Shown here in pieces: positions 7,701 to 17,408 of a stretch of 64,000 bases of DNA (the first letter of the stretch is position 1; the number at the start of each line of letters is the position of its first letter). Source of the DNA: Clavibacter michiganensis subsp. tessellarius (GTDB lineage: Bacteria > Actinomycetota > Actinomycetes > Actinomycetales > Microbacteriaceae); the NCBI RefSeq assembly GCF_021922985.1, contig NZ_CP040788.1:2480001-2544000 (forward strand), in the 5' to 3' direction. The translations under genes were made by a program, and so were the position numbers. The notes beneath the pieces are model-generated. The model was given only the letters and a program-made list of their open reading frames with translations. It was not told the DNA's origin and ran no database searches.

Positions 7701-8396
7701 CTACTTGGTGTTGACGGTGATCTTGGCGATGCCGACGACGAGCTGGTCGGTGACGGCCGTGGTGCCGAAGGTGCTGTTCAGCAGCGACGCGGCGTCGGGG
7801 CTGACCTTGACCGTGGTGCCCTCGAGGACGGCGTTGTCGCCCTCCATCGCGAGGGGCTTCAGGGTCGTGCCGTCGAGGTTGAAGATGTAGACGTCCTTCA
7901 TGACCTCGCCGTCGCCGACCTGGACCGAGCCGGTGAGGCGGCTGGTGCCGGGGTCGATGACGAAGTCGGTGAGCTTCACGACGGTGGAGCCGGCGGTGAG
8001 GCTGATGCCGGAGCCGGAGTGGTCGATCTCGCCCTGGACGTAGGGGCGGTAGGACTGCTGCGGGTCGAAGTACTTCACGTTGCCGCCGGTGATGGGGAAC
8101 GCGAGGGTGCCGGTGGCGCCGTCGAGGGTCGCGGTGCCGATGACGCCGGGCGTCAGGCCCAGGGTCGTGAGGGCGCCGGTGAAGCCGGAGTCGAGCGTGA
8201 CCTTCGTGTCGACGCCGGTCAGGGTCGGGATCGACGCGAGCGGCGTGGGGTTCGCCTCGGTCGTCGCGGTCGCGGCGGGCTTCGAGGACGACGATCCGGA
8301 GTCGGCGGTCTGCGGCGGCGTGGAGCACGCGGCGAGCCCGACGACGAGGAAGCCGGCGGTGGTGAGGCCCAGGAGGGACTTCGAGATGTTGCGCAT
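7701..8396 (-). CDS. Lipoprotein of unknown function
   Basis: A 231-residue protein: MRNISKSLLGL, hydrophobic helix, lipobox LAACS with the modified Cys near residue 25, then a Ser/Ala/Thr-rich linker to about residue 55. The rest looks all-beta, with repeated Gly-rich turns (for example ITGGNVKYFDPQQSY, HSGSGISLTAGSTVV, FVIDPGTSRLTGSV). I recognise no enzyme motif. A cell-surface, membrane-anchored location is well supported by the leader. It is divergent from the dnaK operon, across a 318-bp region devoted to dnaK control. Confidence 0.7.
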   Translation of the reverse strand: MRNISKSLLGLTTAGFLVVGLAACSTPPQTADSGSSSSKPAATATTEANPTPLASIPTLTGVDTKVTLDSGFTGALTTLGLTPGVIGTATLDGATGTLAFPITGGNVKYFDPQQSYRPYVQGEIDHSGSGISLTAGSTVVKLTDFVIDPGTSRLTGSVQVGDGEVMKDVYIFNLDGTTLKPLAMEGDNAVLEGTTVKVSPDAASLLNSTFGTTAVTDQLVVGIAKITVNTK

Positions 8397-8518
8397 GGTG
8401 GATCCTTCGGTCGGGGCGGCCGAGCGGCCGCCGGTTGGAGTCGACAGGGCATTCGGCACCCCTCCCGAAGTCGATGGGTCCGTGATGCGAACGTGACCTG
8501 ATCGGCCCTCTCCTGGGA

Positions 8519-8539
8519 GTTGAGCCGCTTGCGCTCAGG
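8519..8539 (+). promoter_or_regulatory. Upstream HAIR-like operator (HspR)
   Basis: GTTGAGC, seven bases, GCTCAGG resembles the HspR-associated inverted repeat CTTGAGT-N7-ACTCAAG. It lies 15 bases upstream of the dnaK -35 box. Weaker match than the downstream copy. Confidence 0.6.
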
Positions 8540-8554
8540 TTCGGCGGATCCGAC

Positions 8555-8601
8555 TTGACGCCGGACGGGGCTCCGGTAGAGTTGAGTCATCGCGGCTCAA
8601 G
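8555..8601 (+). promoter_or_regulatory. dnaK promoter overlapped by a HAIR operator
   Basis: TTGACG (8555-8560), 16 bases, TAGAGT (8577-8582) form the promoter. The -10 box runs into GTTGAGT-N7-GCTCAAG (8581-8601), a near-consensus HAIR element, so HspR bound here would block RNA polymerase. HspR is encoded as the fourth gene of the operon, giving autoregulation, the standard actinobacterial arrangement. Confidence 0.85.
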
Positions 8602-8714
8602 TAGCAACGCCGCTGACGAAGCGGCACCGCGAGCGAGACTCCGCGGCTCACCCCGCGTCACCCACGAAGCGACCCCGTGATCCGGGCGCCGCGGCAACAG
8701 AAGGAGAACACCCC

Positions 8715-10579
<1,865 letters not shown>

Positions 10580-10583
<4 letters not shown>

Positions 10584-11248
10584 CCGAGGACACCGCGAAC
10601 GGCGAGGGCCGCGTGCCCGACGACGCCACGCCCGAGGACGAGGGGGCCGAGCGGTCGGCCTCCTCGGCCCCGGCCGGGCCCGACGCCACGGCGGACGCGG
10701 CGGCCGACCAGGCCTCCGTCCCCGGCGTGGACGGCGCGTTCGTCGAGGCCGAGGGCCCCGACGTCGAGACGACCGACGCCATGGACGAGGAGCTCCAGGA
10801 CCTCATCGAGCAGACCCGGAACGAGCCCGTCGAGGGCGACTCCGAGCACCTCGCGGACCTGAAGCGCGTGACCGCCGAGTACGCGAACTACCGCAAGCGC
10901 ACCGAGGCCAATCGCGAGATCGAGCGCCAGCGCGCGGTCGGCGACGTCGTGAAGGGCATCCTCCCGGTGCTCGACGACCTCGACCGCGCCGAGAAGCACG
11001 GCGACCTCGCGGAGGGCGGACCGCTCACCGCGATCGTCGCCAAGCTGCGGACGAACGTGGAGCGCATCGGGCTGGTGAAGGTGGGCGCCGTGGGCGACGC
11101 CTTCGACCCGCAGGTGCACGAGGCGATCTTCCAGAAGCCGAACCCCGAGGTCCAGGTGGACACCGTGGCGGACGTCGTCGAGAGTGGCTACTACATCGGC
11201 GAGACGCTGCTGCGGGCCGCGAAGGTCGTCGTCGACAAGCCGGAGTAG
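10580..11248 (+). CDS. grpE: Nucleotide exchange factor GrpE
   Basis: A 222-residue protein. Residues 1-75 are acidic and Ala-rich and probably disordered; then a long helix ([27 protein letters not shown] region) and the C-terminal beta domain with [16 protein letters not shown], the GrpE signature. It releases ADP from DnaK. Its ATG overlaps the dnaK TGA (ATGA), implying coupled translation. It is longer than Escherichia coli GrpE because of the acidic N-terminus, common in Actinobacteria. Confidence 0.97.
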
Positions 11249-11284
11249 CGCCATCGACCGCAGCATCGATCCGGCTGCACCCAC

Positions 11285-11324
11285 CCCGGTCCGGGCGCCC
11301 GCACGCGCGGGCGCCCGGACCGGG
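11285..11324 (+). repeat. Perfect 18-bp stem-loop between grpE and dnaJ
   Basis: Arms at 11285-11302 (CCCGGTCCGGGCGCCCGC) and 11307-11324, exact reverse complements, loop ACGC. It sits in a 117-bp gap inside the operon and has no T run. It is likely a partial terminator or an RNA processing and stability element setting DnaK and GrpE levels above DnaJ and HspR. Confidence 0.75.
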
Positions 11325-11365
11325 TCGTGCGGCACCCACCACGAGAAGAAGAAGGGAGGCGTCTG

Positions 11366-12376
11366 ATGGCCAGCCAGGACTGGTTCGACAAGGACTTCTA
11401 CAAGGTCCTCGGAGTGTCCAAGGACGTCTCGGAGGCCGACCTCAAGAAGGCCTACCGCAAGCTCGCCCGGCAGTACCACCCGGACAGCAACCCGGATCCG
11501 TCGGCCGAGGCGCGCTTCAAGGAGATCAGCGAGGCGAACGCCGTGCTGTCCGACAAGGAGCAGCGCCGCGAGTACGACCAGGTGCGCGCGATGGGATCCG
11601 GCGCCCGCTTCAGCGCGCCCGGCGCCGGCGCCCAGGGCGGCGGCTTCGAGGACGTGTTCGGCGGCATGTTCGGCCAGCAGGCCGGCGGCCGCGGACGACG
11701 TGCCGGGTTCGGATCCGGCCAGCCGCAGTACGGCCAGGGCGGGTTCGAGGACATCCTCGGCGGCATGTTCGGCAACGGCGGCTTCGGCCAGTCGACCGGC
11801 GGCTACCGCGGGTACGGCGCGCCCACCAAGGGCCGCGACGTGACGGCGTCGACCACTATCGACTTCCTCACCGCGGTGCAGGGCGACGTCGTGCGCCTGC
11901 AGGACTCCGACGGGCGCCCCATCACGGTGCGCGTGCCGGCCGGGGTCACCGACGGGCAGAAGATCCGCCTCGCCGGCAAGGGCGAGCCCTCCGGCGACGG
12001 CGGCGCGTCGGGCGACATCATCCTCACCGTGCACGTGCGCCCGCACCCCGTGTTCGAGCGGGACGGGCTGAACCTCCGCGTCAACGTGCCCGTCACGTTC
12101 CCGGAGGCCGCGCTCGGCGCGACCATCGAGGTGCCGACGCTCGGCGGCGACCCGGTGCGGCTGAAGGTCACGCCGGGCACGTCCAGCGGCAAGGTCCTGC
12201 GCGTCAAGGGCCGCGGCGTCACGACCGCGAAGGGCACGGGCGACCTGCTCGCGCGCATCGAGGTCGCGGTGCCGTCGCGCCTCACCGACGCCCAGCGCGT
12301 GGCGCTCGACGCGTTCGCCAGCTCGGGACCCGTCGAGGACCCGCGCGCCGACCTCCTCGAGCGGGCCAGGAGCTGA
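11366..12376 (+). CDS. dnaJ: DnaJ/CbpA-type co-chaperone (class B, no zinc finger)
   Basis: A 336-residue protein. J domain at about residues 10-73 with the HPD motif at 38-40, which stimulates the DnaK ATPase. A Gly/Phe-rich linker (about 78-150) carries two GGFED repeats (GGFEDVFGGMFG and GGFEDILGGMFG). The C-terminal peptide-binding domains follow directly; the Cys-rich zinc-finger repeats (CxxCxGxG) of class A DnaJ are absent, making this a class B (CbpA-like) J protein. RBS GAAGGGAGG precedes the ATG. Confidence 0.95.
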   Translation: MASQDWFDKDFYKVLGVSKDVSEADLKKAYRKLARQYHPDSNPDPSAEARFKEISEANAVLSDKEQRREYDQVRAMGSGARFSAPGAGAQGGGFEDVFGGMFGQQAGGRGRRAGFGSGQPQYGQGGFEDILGGMFGNGGFGQSTGGYRGYGAPTKGRDVTASTTIDFLTAVQGDVVRLQDSDGRPITVRVPAGVTDGQKIRLAGKGEPSGDGGASGDIILTVHVRPHPVFERDGLNLRVNVPVTFPEAALGATIEVPTLGGDPVRLKVTPGTSSGKVLRVKGRGVTTAKGTGDLLARIEVAVPSRLTDAQRVALDAFASSGPVEDPRADLLERARS

Positions 12377-12377
12377 C

Positions 12378-12851
12378 GTGGATCCCCGCGACGCGATGGA
12401 CGAGGACGCCCCCGTCTTCGTGATCTCCGTGGCGGCGGAGCTCTCGGGCATGCACCCGCAGACGCTCCGGCAGTACGACCGCCTCGGGCTCGTGTCGCCC
12501 ACCCGCACGGCCGGGCGCTCCCGCCGCTACTCGATGCGCGACATCGTGCAGCTGCGGGAGGTCGCCCGGCTGGGCGCGGAGGGCGTGAGCCTGGAGGGCA
12601 TCGCGCGGATCCTCGAGCTCGAGAACCAGGTGTCCGAGCTCCGCGGCCGCGTCCGCCAGCTCGAGTCCGCGCTCGCGGACGAGCTGCTCTCCCGGCCCGG
12701 CCGCCGCGTGTTCGCGGCCCGCGGCGACGGCGACGTGGTGTCGCTGCGCGCGGGCGTGCGGCCCTCGCGACAGACCGAGGTCGTGCTCTACCGCGCGGCC
12801 CTGGCCGGCCCCGGCGACGACCGGGACGCCGGCGGGCGCGACGCGCGGTGA
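12378..12851 (+). CDS. hspR: Heat-shock repressor HspR (MerR family)
   Basis: A 157-residue MerR-type regulator. The helix-turn-helix and wing (about residues 15-80) contain SGMHPQTLRQYDRLGLVSP, highly characteristic of HspR, followed by a coiled coil (LELENQVSELRGRVRQLESAL). HspR represses the dnaK operon through HAIR sites, two of which lie upstream of dnaK here, and uses DnaK as co-repressor in Streptomyces. The GTG start is supported by AGGAG six bases upstream (inside the dnaJ end); an ATG six codons later is the alternative. Confidence 0.95.
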   Translation: MDPRDAMDEDAPVFVISVAAELSGMHPQTLRQYDRLGLVSPTRTAGRSRRYSMRDIVQLREVARLGAEGVSLEGIARILELENQVSELRGRVRQLESALADELLSRPGRRVFAARGDGDVVSLRAGVRPSRQTEVVLYRAALAGPGDDRDAGGRDAR

Positions 12852-14059
12852 CCAACGCCACCGGATCCGCGGCGACCGCCGACGACCTCCTCGACCTGGG
12901 CGCGCTCCGGCGCCGGCCCGACGTCGAGGCCGAGAACCTCTTCGCGGCCGACGCCGCGGATCGCCTGCTCCTCGACGAGCTGCTCGCGCTCCTCGCGGAT
13001 GCGGCCGCCGCCGGTCGGCCCGTGACGCCCGACGAGGTCGTCGTGGTCGGCGACCAGTACGGCGCGCTCGCGCTCGGGGCCGCCGCGGCGCTCCGGCGTG
13101 CGGGGGCGACGGAGCCGATGCGGATCCGCGTGCACCAGGACGCGCTCGTCTCCGAGACGGCGCTCGACCTCAACGCCCGGGACCTCGGCACGACCGTCGC
13201 GTTCGCGCACCACGGGCTCGACGAGGCCCTCGCCGTCGGCGCCCGGGTGGTCCTCGCGCGCCTCCCGCGCAGCCTCGACGCGCTCGACGAGTGGGCCGGC
13301 GTGGTGGCGCGCGCGGCGGCCGACGACGTCACCGTGCTCGCGGGCGGGCGGATCAAGCACATGGCGCCCGCGATGACCGACGTGCTCCGCCGGTCCTTCG
13401 GCGACGTGCACGCCACGCTCGCCCGGCAGAAGTCGCGCGTGCTCGTGGCGCGCGGGCCCGTGCGCGACGCCGCGGCCGACGCCTTCCCCCGCCGCGAGTC
13501 GCACCCGGACCTCGGCCTCGAGGTGCGGGCGCACGGCGCCGCGTTCGCGGGCGCGCGCATCGACATCGGCACGCGCTTCCTGCTCTCGTTCCTGCCGGAC
13601 CTGCCGGCGGATGCGCGCAGCGCCGTCGACCTCGGCTGCGGCACGGGCGTCATCGCCTCGGCCGTCGCGCTCGCCCGGCCCGGCATGCGCGTGATCGCGA
13701 CCGACCAGTCGTGGGCGGCCGTCGCGTCGGCCCGCGCCACCGTCGCGGCGAACGGGCTGGGGGAGCGGGTGACCGTGGTGCGCGACGACGCGGGCTCGAC
13801 CGTGCCCGACGGGTCCGTCGACCTCGTGCTCCTCAACCCGCCGTTCCACACGGGCGCGACCGTGCACGCGGGCCTCGCCGAGCGCCTCTTCCGCTCCGCC
13901 GCCCGCATGGTGCGCCCCGGCGGCGAGCTCTGGACCGTGTACAACAGCCCGCTCGGCTACCGGCCGCAGCTCACGCGCCTCGTCGGGCCGACCCGCGAGG
14001 CGGGACGGAACGCGAAGTTCACGGTCGCCGTCTCGACGCGGGCGGATCCGCGGGCCTAG
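12848..14059 (+). CDS. Class I SAM-dependent methyltransferase, RsmC/RlmG-like
   Basis: A 403-residue protein with two halves, as in RsmC and RlmG: a degenerate N-terminal domain and a catalytic C-terminal domain. The latter has VDLGCGTGVIA (Asp261 onward, SAM-binding motif I) and LNPPFHTG (Asn330, motif IV), the NPPFH variant used by N2-guanine rRNA methyltransferases. It probably modifies a guanine in ribosomal RNA; the exact position is not readable. GTG start overlaps the hspR stop (GTGA), so it belongs to the heat-shock operon. Confidence 0.85.
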   Translation: MTNATGSAATADDLLDLGALRRRPDVEAENLFAADAADRLLLDELLALLADAAAAGRPVTPDEVVVVGDQYGALALGAAAALRRAGATEPMRIRVHQDALVSETALDLNARDLGTTVAFAHHGLDEALAVGARVVLARLPRSLDALDEWAGVVARAAADDVTVLAGGRIKHMAPAMTDVLRRSFGDVHATLARQKSRVLVARGPVRDAAADAFPRRESHPDLGLEVRAHGAAFAGARIDIGTRFLLSFLPDLPADARSAVDLGCGTGVIASAVALARPGMRVIATDQSWAAVASARATVAANGLGERVTVVRDDAGSTVPDGSVDLVLLNPPFHTGATVHAGLAERLFRSAARMVRPGGELWTVYNSPLGYRPQLTRLVGPTREAGRNAKFTVAVSTRADPRA

Positions 14060-14118
14060 CCTCGGGCCACCGCCGGCGGCCGCCCGGCGCCGCGCCGCCC
14101 GCTCACCGAGGAGCCGCC

Positions 14119-14577
14119 ATGCCCACCTTCCGCACCCGCGTCCTGCAGGCTCGCGTGAACGCGACGGGGCTGCCCGTGCCGCCCGAGGCGCTCGACGAGC
14201 TGGGCGCCGGGAAGCGGCCGGCCGTGGTCGTGACCGTCGCGGGCCACTCCTACCGCACGACCGTCGGCACCATGGGCGGGCAGCACCTGCTGCCGCTGAG
14301 CGCCGCGCATCGCACCGCGTCCGGGATCGCCGCCGACGACGAGGTCGAGGTCACGATCGAGCTCGACGCCGTGCCGCGCGACGCCGTGCTCCCCGAGGAG
14401 GTCGCCGCCGCGGGTCAGGGACCCGTGGTCAGGACGCCGCGCCTCCGGACGTCGGCGGATCCAGCACCAGCAGGTCGCCGATCTCGCAGTCGAGCGCGCG
14501 GCACACCGCCACGAGCGTGGAGTAGCGCACCGCCCGCGCCCGGTCGTTCTTCAGCACCGACAGGTTCACCTGGCTGA
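14119..14577 (+). CDS. DUF1905 protein with a probably truncated C-terminus
   Basis: From the ATG at 14119 the first 100 residues match DUF1905: FRTRVLQARVNATGLPVPPE, then VTVAGHSYRTTVGTMGGQHLLPLS and a basic-acidic strand pattern. In related proteins this is usually followed by a helical YdeI/OmpD-associated domain. Here, after LPEEVAAA (about residue 98), the frame instead runs into Arg/Ser/Pro-rich sequence that is merely the antisense of the convergent XRE gene. The most natural reading is loss of the C-terminal half with read-through to a chance stop. It may still be expressed. Confidence 0.6.
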   Translation: MPTFRTRVLQARVNATGLPVPPEALDELGAGKRPAVVVTVAGHSYRTTVGTMGGQHLLPLSAAHRTASGIAADDEVEVTIELDAVPRDAVLPEEVAAAGQGPVVRTPRLRTSADPAPAGRRSRSRARGTPPRAWSSAPPAPGRSSAPTGSPG

Positions 14578-14680
14578 CCCCCACGATCGCGCTGAGCCGC
14601 GTCAGCGTCATGCCGCGCGCGGCGAGCAGCTCGTCGAGCCGGCAGTGCACGCCGGTGGGGCCGTCGTCGTCGGCCGCCAT
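14429..14680 (-). CDS. Small XRE/Cro-type HTH regulator
   Basis: An 83-residue protein that is nearly all helix-turn-helix: LDELLAARGMTLTRLSAIVG, then VSQVNLSVLKNDRARAVRYS, typical of the YozG-like one-domain regulators that sit beside DUF2975 membrane proteins. Its ATG shares one base with the stop of that gene (TGATG). It presumably regulates its own operon. The 3' half overlaps the antisense tail of the DUF1905 frame. Confidence 0.85.
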   Translation of the reverse strand: MAADDDGPTGVHCRLDELLAARGMTLTRLSAIVGVSQVNLSVLKNDRARAVRYSTLVAVCRALDCEIGDLLVLDPPTSGGAAS

Positions 14681-15318
14681 CAGACGAGGCCGCGGGTGTC
14701 GCGCTGCAGCCGCTCGCCGTGCTCGACCACGAGGCCCACGATCATCAGGGCGAAGCCGAGGGCGATCGTCGAGAGGTCGACCTCGGCGACCACCGGCCAG
14801 AAGCCCTCGAGGCCGTCCAGCGGGTCGTTGAGCTCGCCGCCGACGAGCCACGCGACGCCCGTGCCCACCGCCAGTGAGAGGAGCGCCGCGATCATCACCG
14901 TGCCGCCCGCGAGCGTGACCACGAGGCTGACGCGGCGGGCGAGCGGATCCGGCCGGAGCAGCCGCCGGGCCAGGATCGCGACCGTGCCCGCGAGCGCGAG
15001 GCCGACCGACGCGTCGAGCGCGATGCGGACCACGTGCATCGCGACGATGCCGTCCGACAGCTCGCCGACCGCGACGTCCGCCGTGCGGTAGGCGCCGGAG
15101 CGCAGGTCGGCGGATCCGGCGTCGGCGCGCGCGGGGAGGTCGCCGCGCATCTCGAGCGAGGTGCGGACGACGCCCGTGCGGATCGTCTCGACGGCGACGA
15201 GGGCGGCGCTCACCGCGACCGCGAGCATCACGAGCAGCGCGACGACGAACGCCAGCCGGAGCACGAGGCGCGTGCTCTGCGCGGCGACGGCGGGTCCGGC
15301 GGTGGAGGTGCTGCTCAT
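14680..15318 (-). CDS. DUF2975 membrane protein
   Basis: A 212-residue protein with four hydrophobic helices: about residues 18-46, an extracytoplasmic segment to about 90, then helices near 92-115, 130-155 and 178-198. Topology, size and the partner XRE gene match DUF2975. Function unknown; family members are often with small regulators and thought to sense membrane or envelope state. ATG preceded by AGGA; TAGGAC six bases upstream could also be a leaderless -10 box. Confidence 0.8.
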   Translation of the reverse strand: MSSTSTAGPAVAAQSTRLVLRLAFVVALLVMLAVAVSAALVAVETIRTGVVRTSLEMRGDLPARADAGSADLRSGAYRTADVAVGELSDGIVAMHVVRIALDASVGLALAGTVAILARRLLRPDPLARRVSLVVTLAGGTVMIAALLSLAVGTGVAWLVGGELNDPLDGLEGFWPVVAEVDLSTIALGFALMIVGLVVEHGERLQRDTRGLV

Positions 15319-15404
15319 GGTGGCGTCCTATCGATCGTCGTTGCAACGAATGTCGATAGGGTCCCACGGGCGCGGGGCGGTGTCCACCCCGCAGCGCGCG
15401 CGGA

Positions 15405-15824
15405 TCAGACCGGGTGCGAGCGGAACCACTCCAGGAGCCAGCGGGCCCGCGACGGCGCGTCCGGGCGCGCGGCGGCCTCGGCGGGCCGGTCCAGGAAGTC
15501 GTCGTAGCCGTCGAGGCGGGCGACGGTCGCGTCGTCCACCGTGCGGAACGCCATCTTCCAGGCCGGGAACGCCCGCTCGGTGATGGACTCGTCGAGGAGC
15601 AGGCGCACCTCGGTGTGCCGGGTGTCGGCGGCGATGACGGCGAACACGTCCCGCACCGCGTCGTCGGGCCCCTCGAGCACCTGCATGAAGCGCCCGTCCC
15701 GATGCAGGAGCATGCCGGTGAGCCCGGATTCCTCGTTGTTGCGGACGCACTGGTGCAGGAGCTCCGCCAGGTCGTCGTCGGTCAGGTCCCGCGTTGCGGT
15801 GCTGGTGTAGACGGTCGTGCGCAT
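15405..15824 (-). CDS. BLUF blue-light photoreceptor, single domain
   Basis: A 139-residue protein. Residues 1-95 are a BLUF domain: VYTS, SGLTGMLLHRDGRFMQVLEG and FPAWKMAFR. Every key residue falls at a constant offset of 15 from AppA: Tyr6 (Y21), Asn30 (N45), Gln48 (Q63), Trp89 (W104) and Met91 (M106). These bind FAD and carry the Tyr-Gln switch driven by blue light. No output domain is fused; the last 40 residues form a short helical cap. It must signal through a partner protein, not evident in the neighbourhood. RBS GAGGGGGATCC precedes the ATG. Confidence 0.92.
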   Translation of the reverse strand: MRTTVYTSTATRDLTDDDLAELLHQCVRNNEESGLTGMLLHRDGRFMQVLEGPDDAVRDVFAVIAADTRHTEVRLLLDESITERAFPAWKMAFRTVDDATVARLDGYDDFLDRPAEAAARPDAPSRARWLLEWFRSHPV

Positions 15825-16015
15825 GGATCCCCCTCGTGCTTCCCTCCATCCTCGCGCGTCCGAGGGCTCATCGGGGGCACCGGCGTCTCCTCGGTGCGCC
15901 GCGGGGACAGGGGCCGGGCCCGGGGAGGAGCGACCGCGCCGGGCGGGCGGAGCGGGCCGGGTGTCGCGCCGGACGGTGCGATGGCTCGGTGCGACGGCCC
16001 GGCGCGACCGCCCGG

Positions 16016-16744
16016 TCAGGCGTCCCGGCCGCCCAGGGTCCAGGTGCGGACGTGCTCCCAGGTGAGCGTCGTCCACCAGCGGCCGGACCAGTCCGGGCTC
16101 GCCGTGCGGTACATGACCACCGTGTCGCCGAGGAACCCGTCGGGCACGGGCTGGTCGAGCCCGCGGATGAAGTCGCCGACCTCGTCGTGCAGGTCGGGGC
16201 GCACGAGGAGGTCGTGCGAGGCCAGGGAGAGGTGCGCGCGGAAGCGCGCGGGGTCGAACGAGTGGTGCTCCGGGGAGTCCATGGGTCGGCGGAACGGGGC
16301 GGCGACGCGGTCGATGTCCGCCGCGAGCGCGAGCAGCTCGGCGTTCTTGCTGCCGTCGGCCCGCTCGTCGACGTCGTAGACGAAGCCGAAGCCCTGATCG
16401 CGGACGCCCGCGTTGTGCACGGGGAACGCGGGGCGGTCGGCGAGGAGCGCGGTGACCGCCTCGATCACCCGGGCCTCGTCGTGCCCGAACGGCTGGCTGC
16501 CGATGAGGGTCGCGTGCGGGGGGAAGGCGCCCGCGGAGACGAGGCCGTACTGCGCGCGGATCTGGTCGGTGACGACGGTCACGGCGCGGCAGGTGCGCGG
16601 GTCGGGACGGAGGAAGATCCCGTAGCGGTAGGGGTCGCTGTCGTCGCGGGGGAGCAGCGACGGGCGCAGGTCGACGCGGCCGGCCGCCGCGGGCTCGATG
16701 TCGGGTGCCGCGATGTCGTAGGCGGTGGGGTCGTCGTGGTCCAT
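16016..16744 (-). CDS. 2H-phosphoesterase-superfamily protein (2'-5' RNA ligase / cyclic phosphodiesterase-like)
   Basis: A 242-residue protein with the two H-x-[ST]-x motifs of the 2H superfamily: PPHATLIGS (His77) and RAHLSLASH (His171), spaced about 94 residues apart. Such enzymes open 2',3'-cyclic phosphates or 2'-5' linkages in RNA or nucleotides. About 35 N-terminal residues precede the core. AGGAGG eight bases before the ATG supports this start. The physiological substrate is unknown and no RNA-repair partner gene is next to it. Confidence 0.75.
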   Translation of the reverse strand: MDHDDPTAYDIAAPDIEPAAAGRVDLRPSLLPRDDSDPYRYGIFLRPDPRTCRAVTVVTDQIRAQYGLVSAGAFPPHATLIGSQPFGHDEARVIEAVTALLADRPAFPVHNAGVRDQGFGFVYDVDERADGSKNAELLALAADIDRVAAPFRRPMDSPEHHSFDPARFRAHLSLASHDLLVRPDLHDEVGDFIRGLDQPVPDGFLGDTVVMYRTASPDWSGRWWTTLTWEHVRTWTLGGRDA

Positions 16745-16931
16745 GCGGGATCCTCCTGCGGCGTCGTCCGGGCGGAGGGAACGTTCCCACCGCGACCGAC
16801 ACGGTGCCACATCGACGCCCCCCCGGGGACGGCCGCGGGGTGAACGGGGGATGGACGGCGGGTGCCGGCGGACGGCGCGGCGGCCGGGCGCGACGCTCGT
16901 GCGCGACGACGCGGGGGCATCGCCGTCCGGG

Positions 16932-17210
16932 CTACTGCGACAGCCAGTGGTCGTAGTCGGGGATGTCGATGGGGGAGGTGAGCGTGGCGCCGAGCTCGTC
17001 GTCCTCGGGCAGGTCCACGGTCAGGAAGACGAGGGGGATGCCCGGGCTCACCAGCACGTCGACCACGCGCGCGCCCGCGAGCCCGACGCGGACCATGGCG
17101 CCGCCCTCGCGCACGGCCGCCAGCGCGCGGCGCTGCACGTCCCCGGGGTCCTGGTCGTCCGCGAGCACGTAATCGCGGCCGCTGATGTGCATCGTCGTGC
17201 GCTGCTGCAT
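16932..17210 (-). CDS. Small conserved-looking hypothetical protein
   Basis: A 92-residue protein. It begins MQQRTTMHISGRDYVLADDQ and ends in an acidic segment with DIPDYDHWLSQ; a central hydrophobic strand pair (VRVGLAGARVVDVLVSPG, then VFLTVDLP) suggests a small alpha/beta fold. No family recognised. Start at 17210 is chosen because GGGAGGC is correctly placed; an in-frame ATG six codons upstream would put that RBS inside the gene. Monocistronic by position. Confidence 0.6.
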   Translation of the reverse strand: MQQRTTMHISGRDYVLADDQDPGDVQRRALAAVREGGAMVRVGLAGARVVDVLVSPGIPLVFLTVDLPEDDELGATLTSPIDIPDYDHWLSQ

Positions 17211-17408
17211 GCTGCCTCCCGCCTCCATCCCACGCGCGTCGGCGCGGATCGCCCACCCCCTTGCCGAGGAGGGGGAGCAGGGGTTACGGGCGCCCGCGAG
17301 GCGGATGCCGGAGCGCGGCGGCGGGGCGATCCGCGCCCGGCGTCGTGTGCATCCGCCGCACGCTCACGGCAGGCGCCGGCGGCACGCGCCGGCCGCACGC
17401 GCGCCGCG

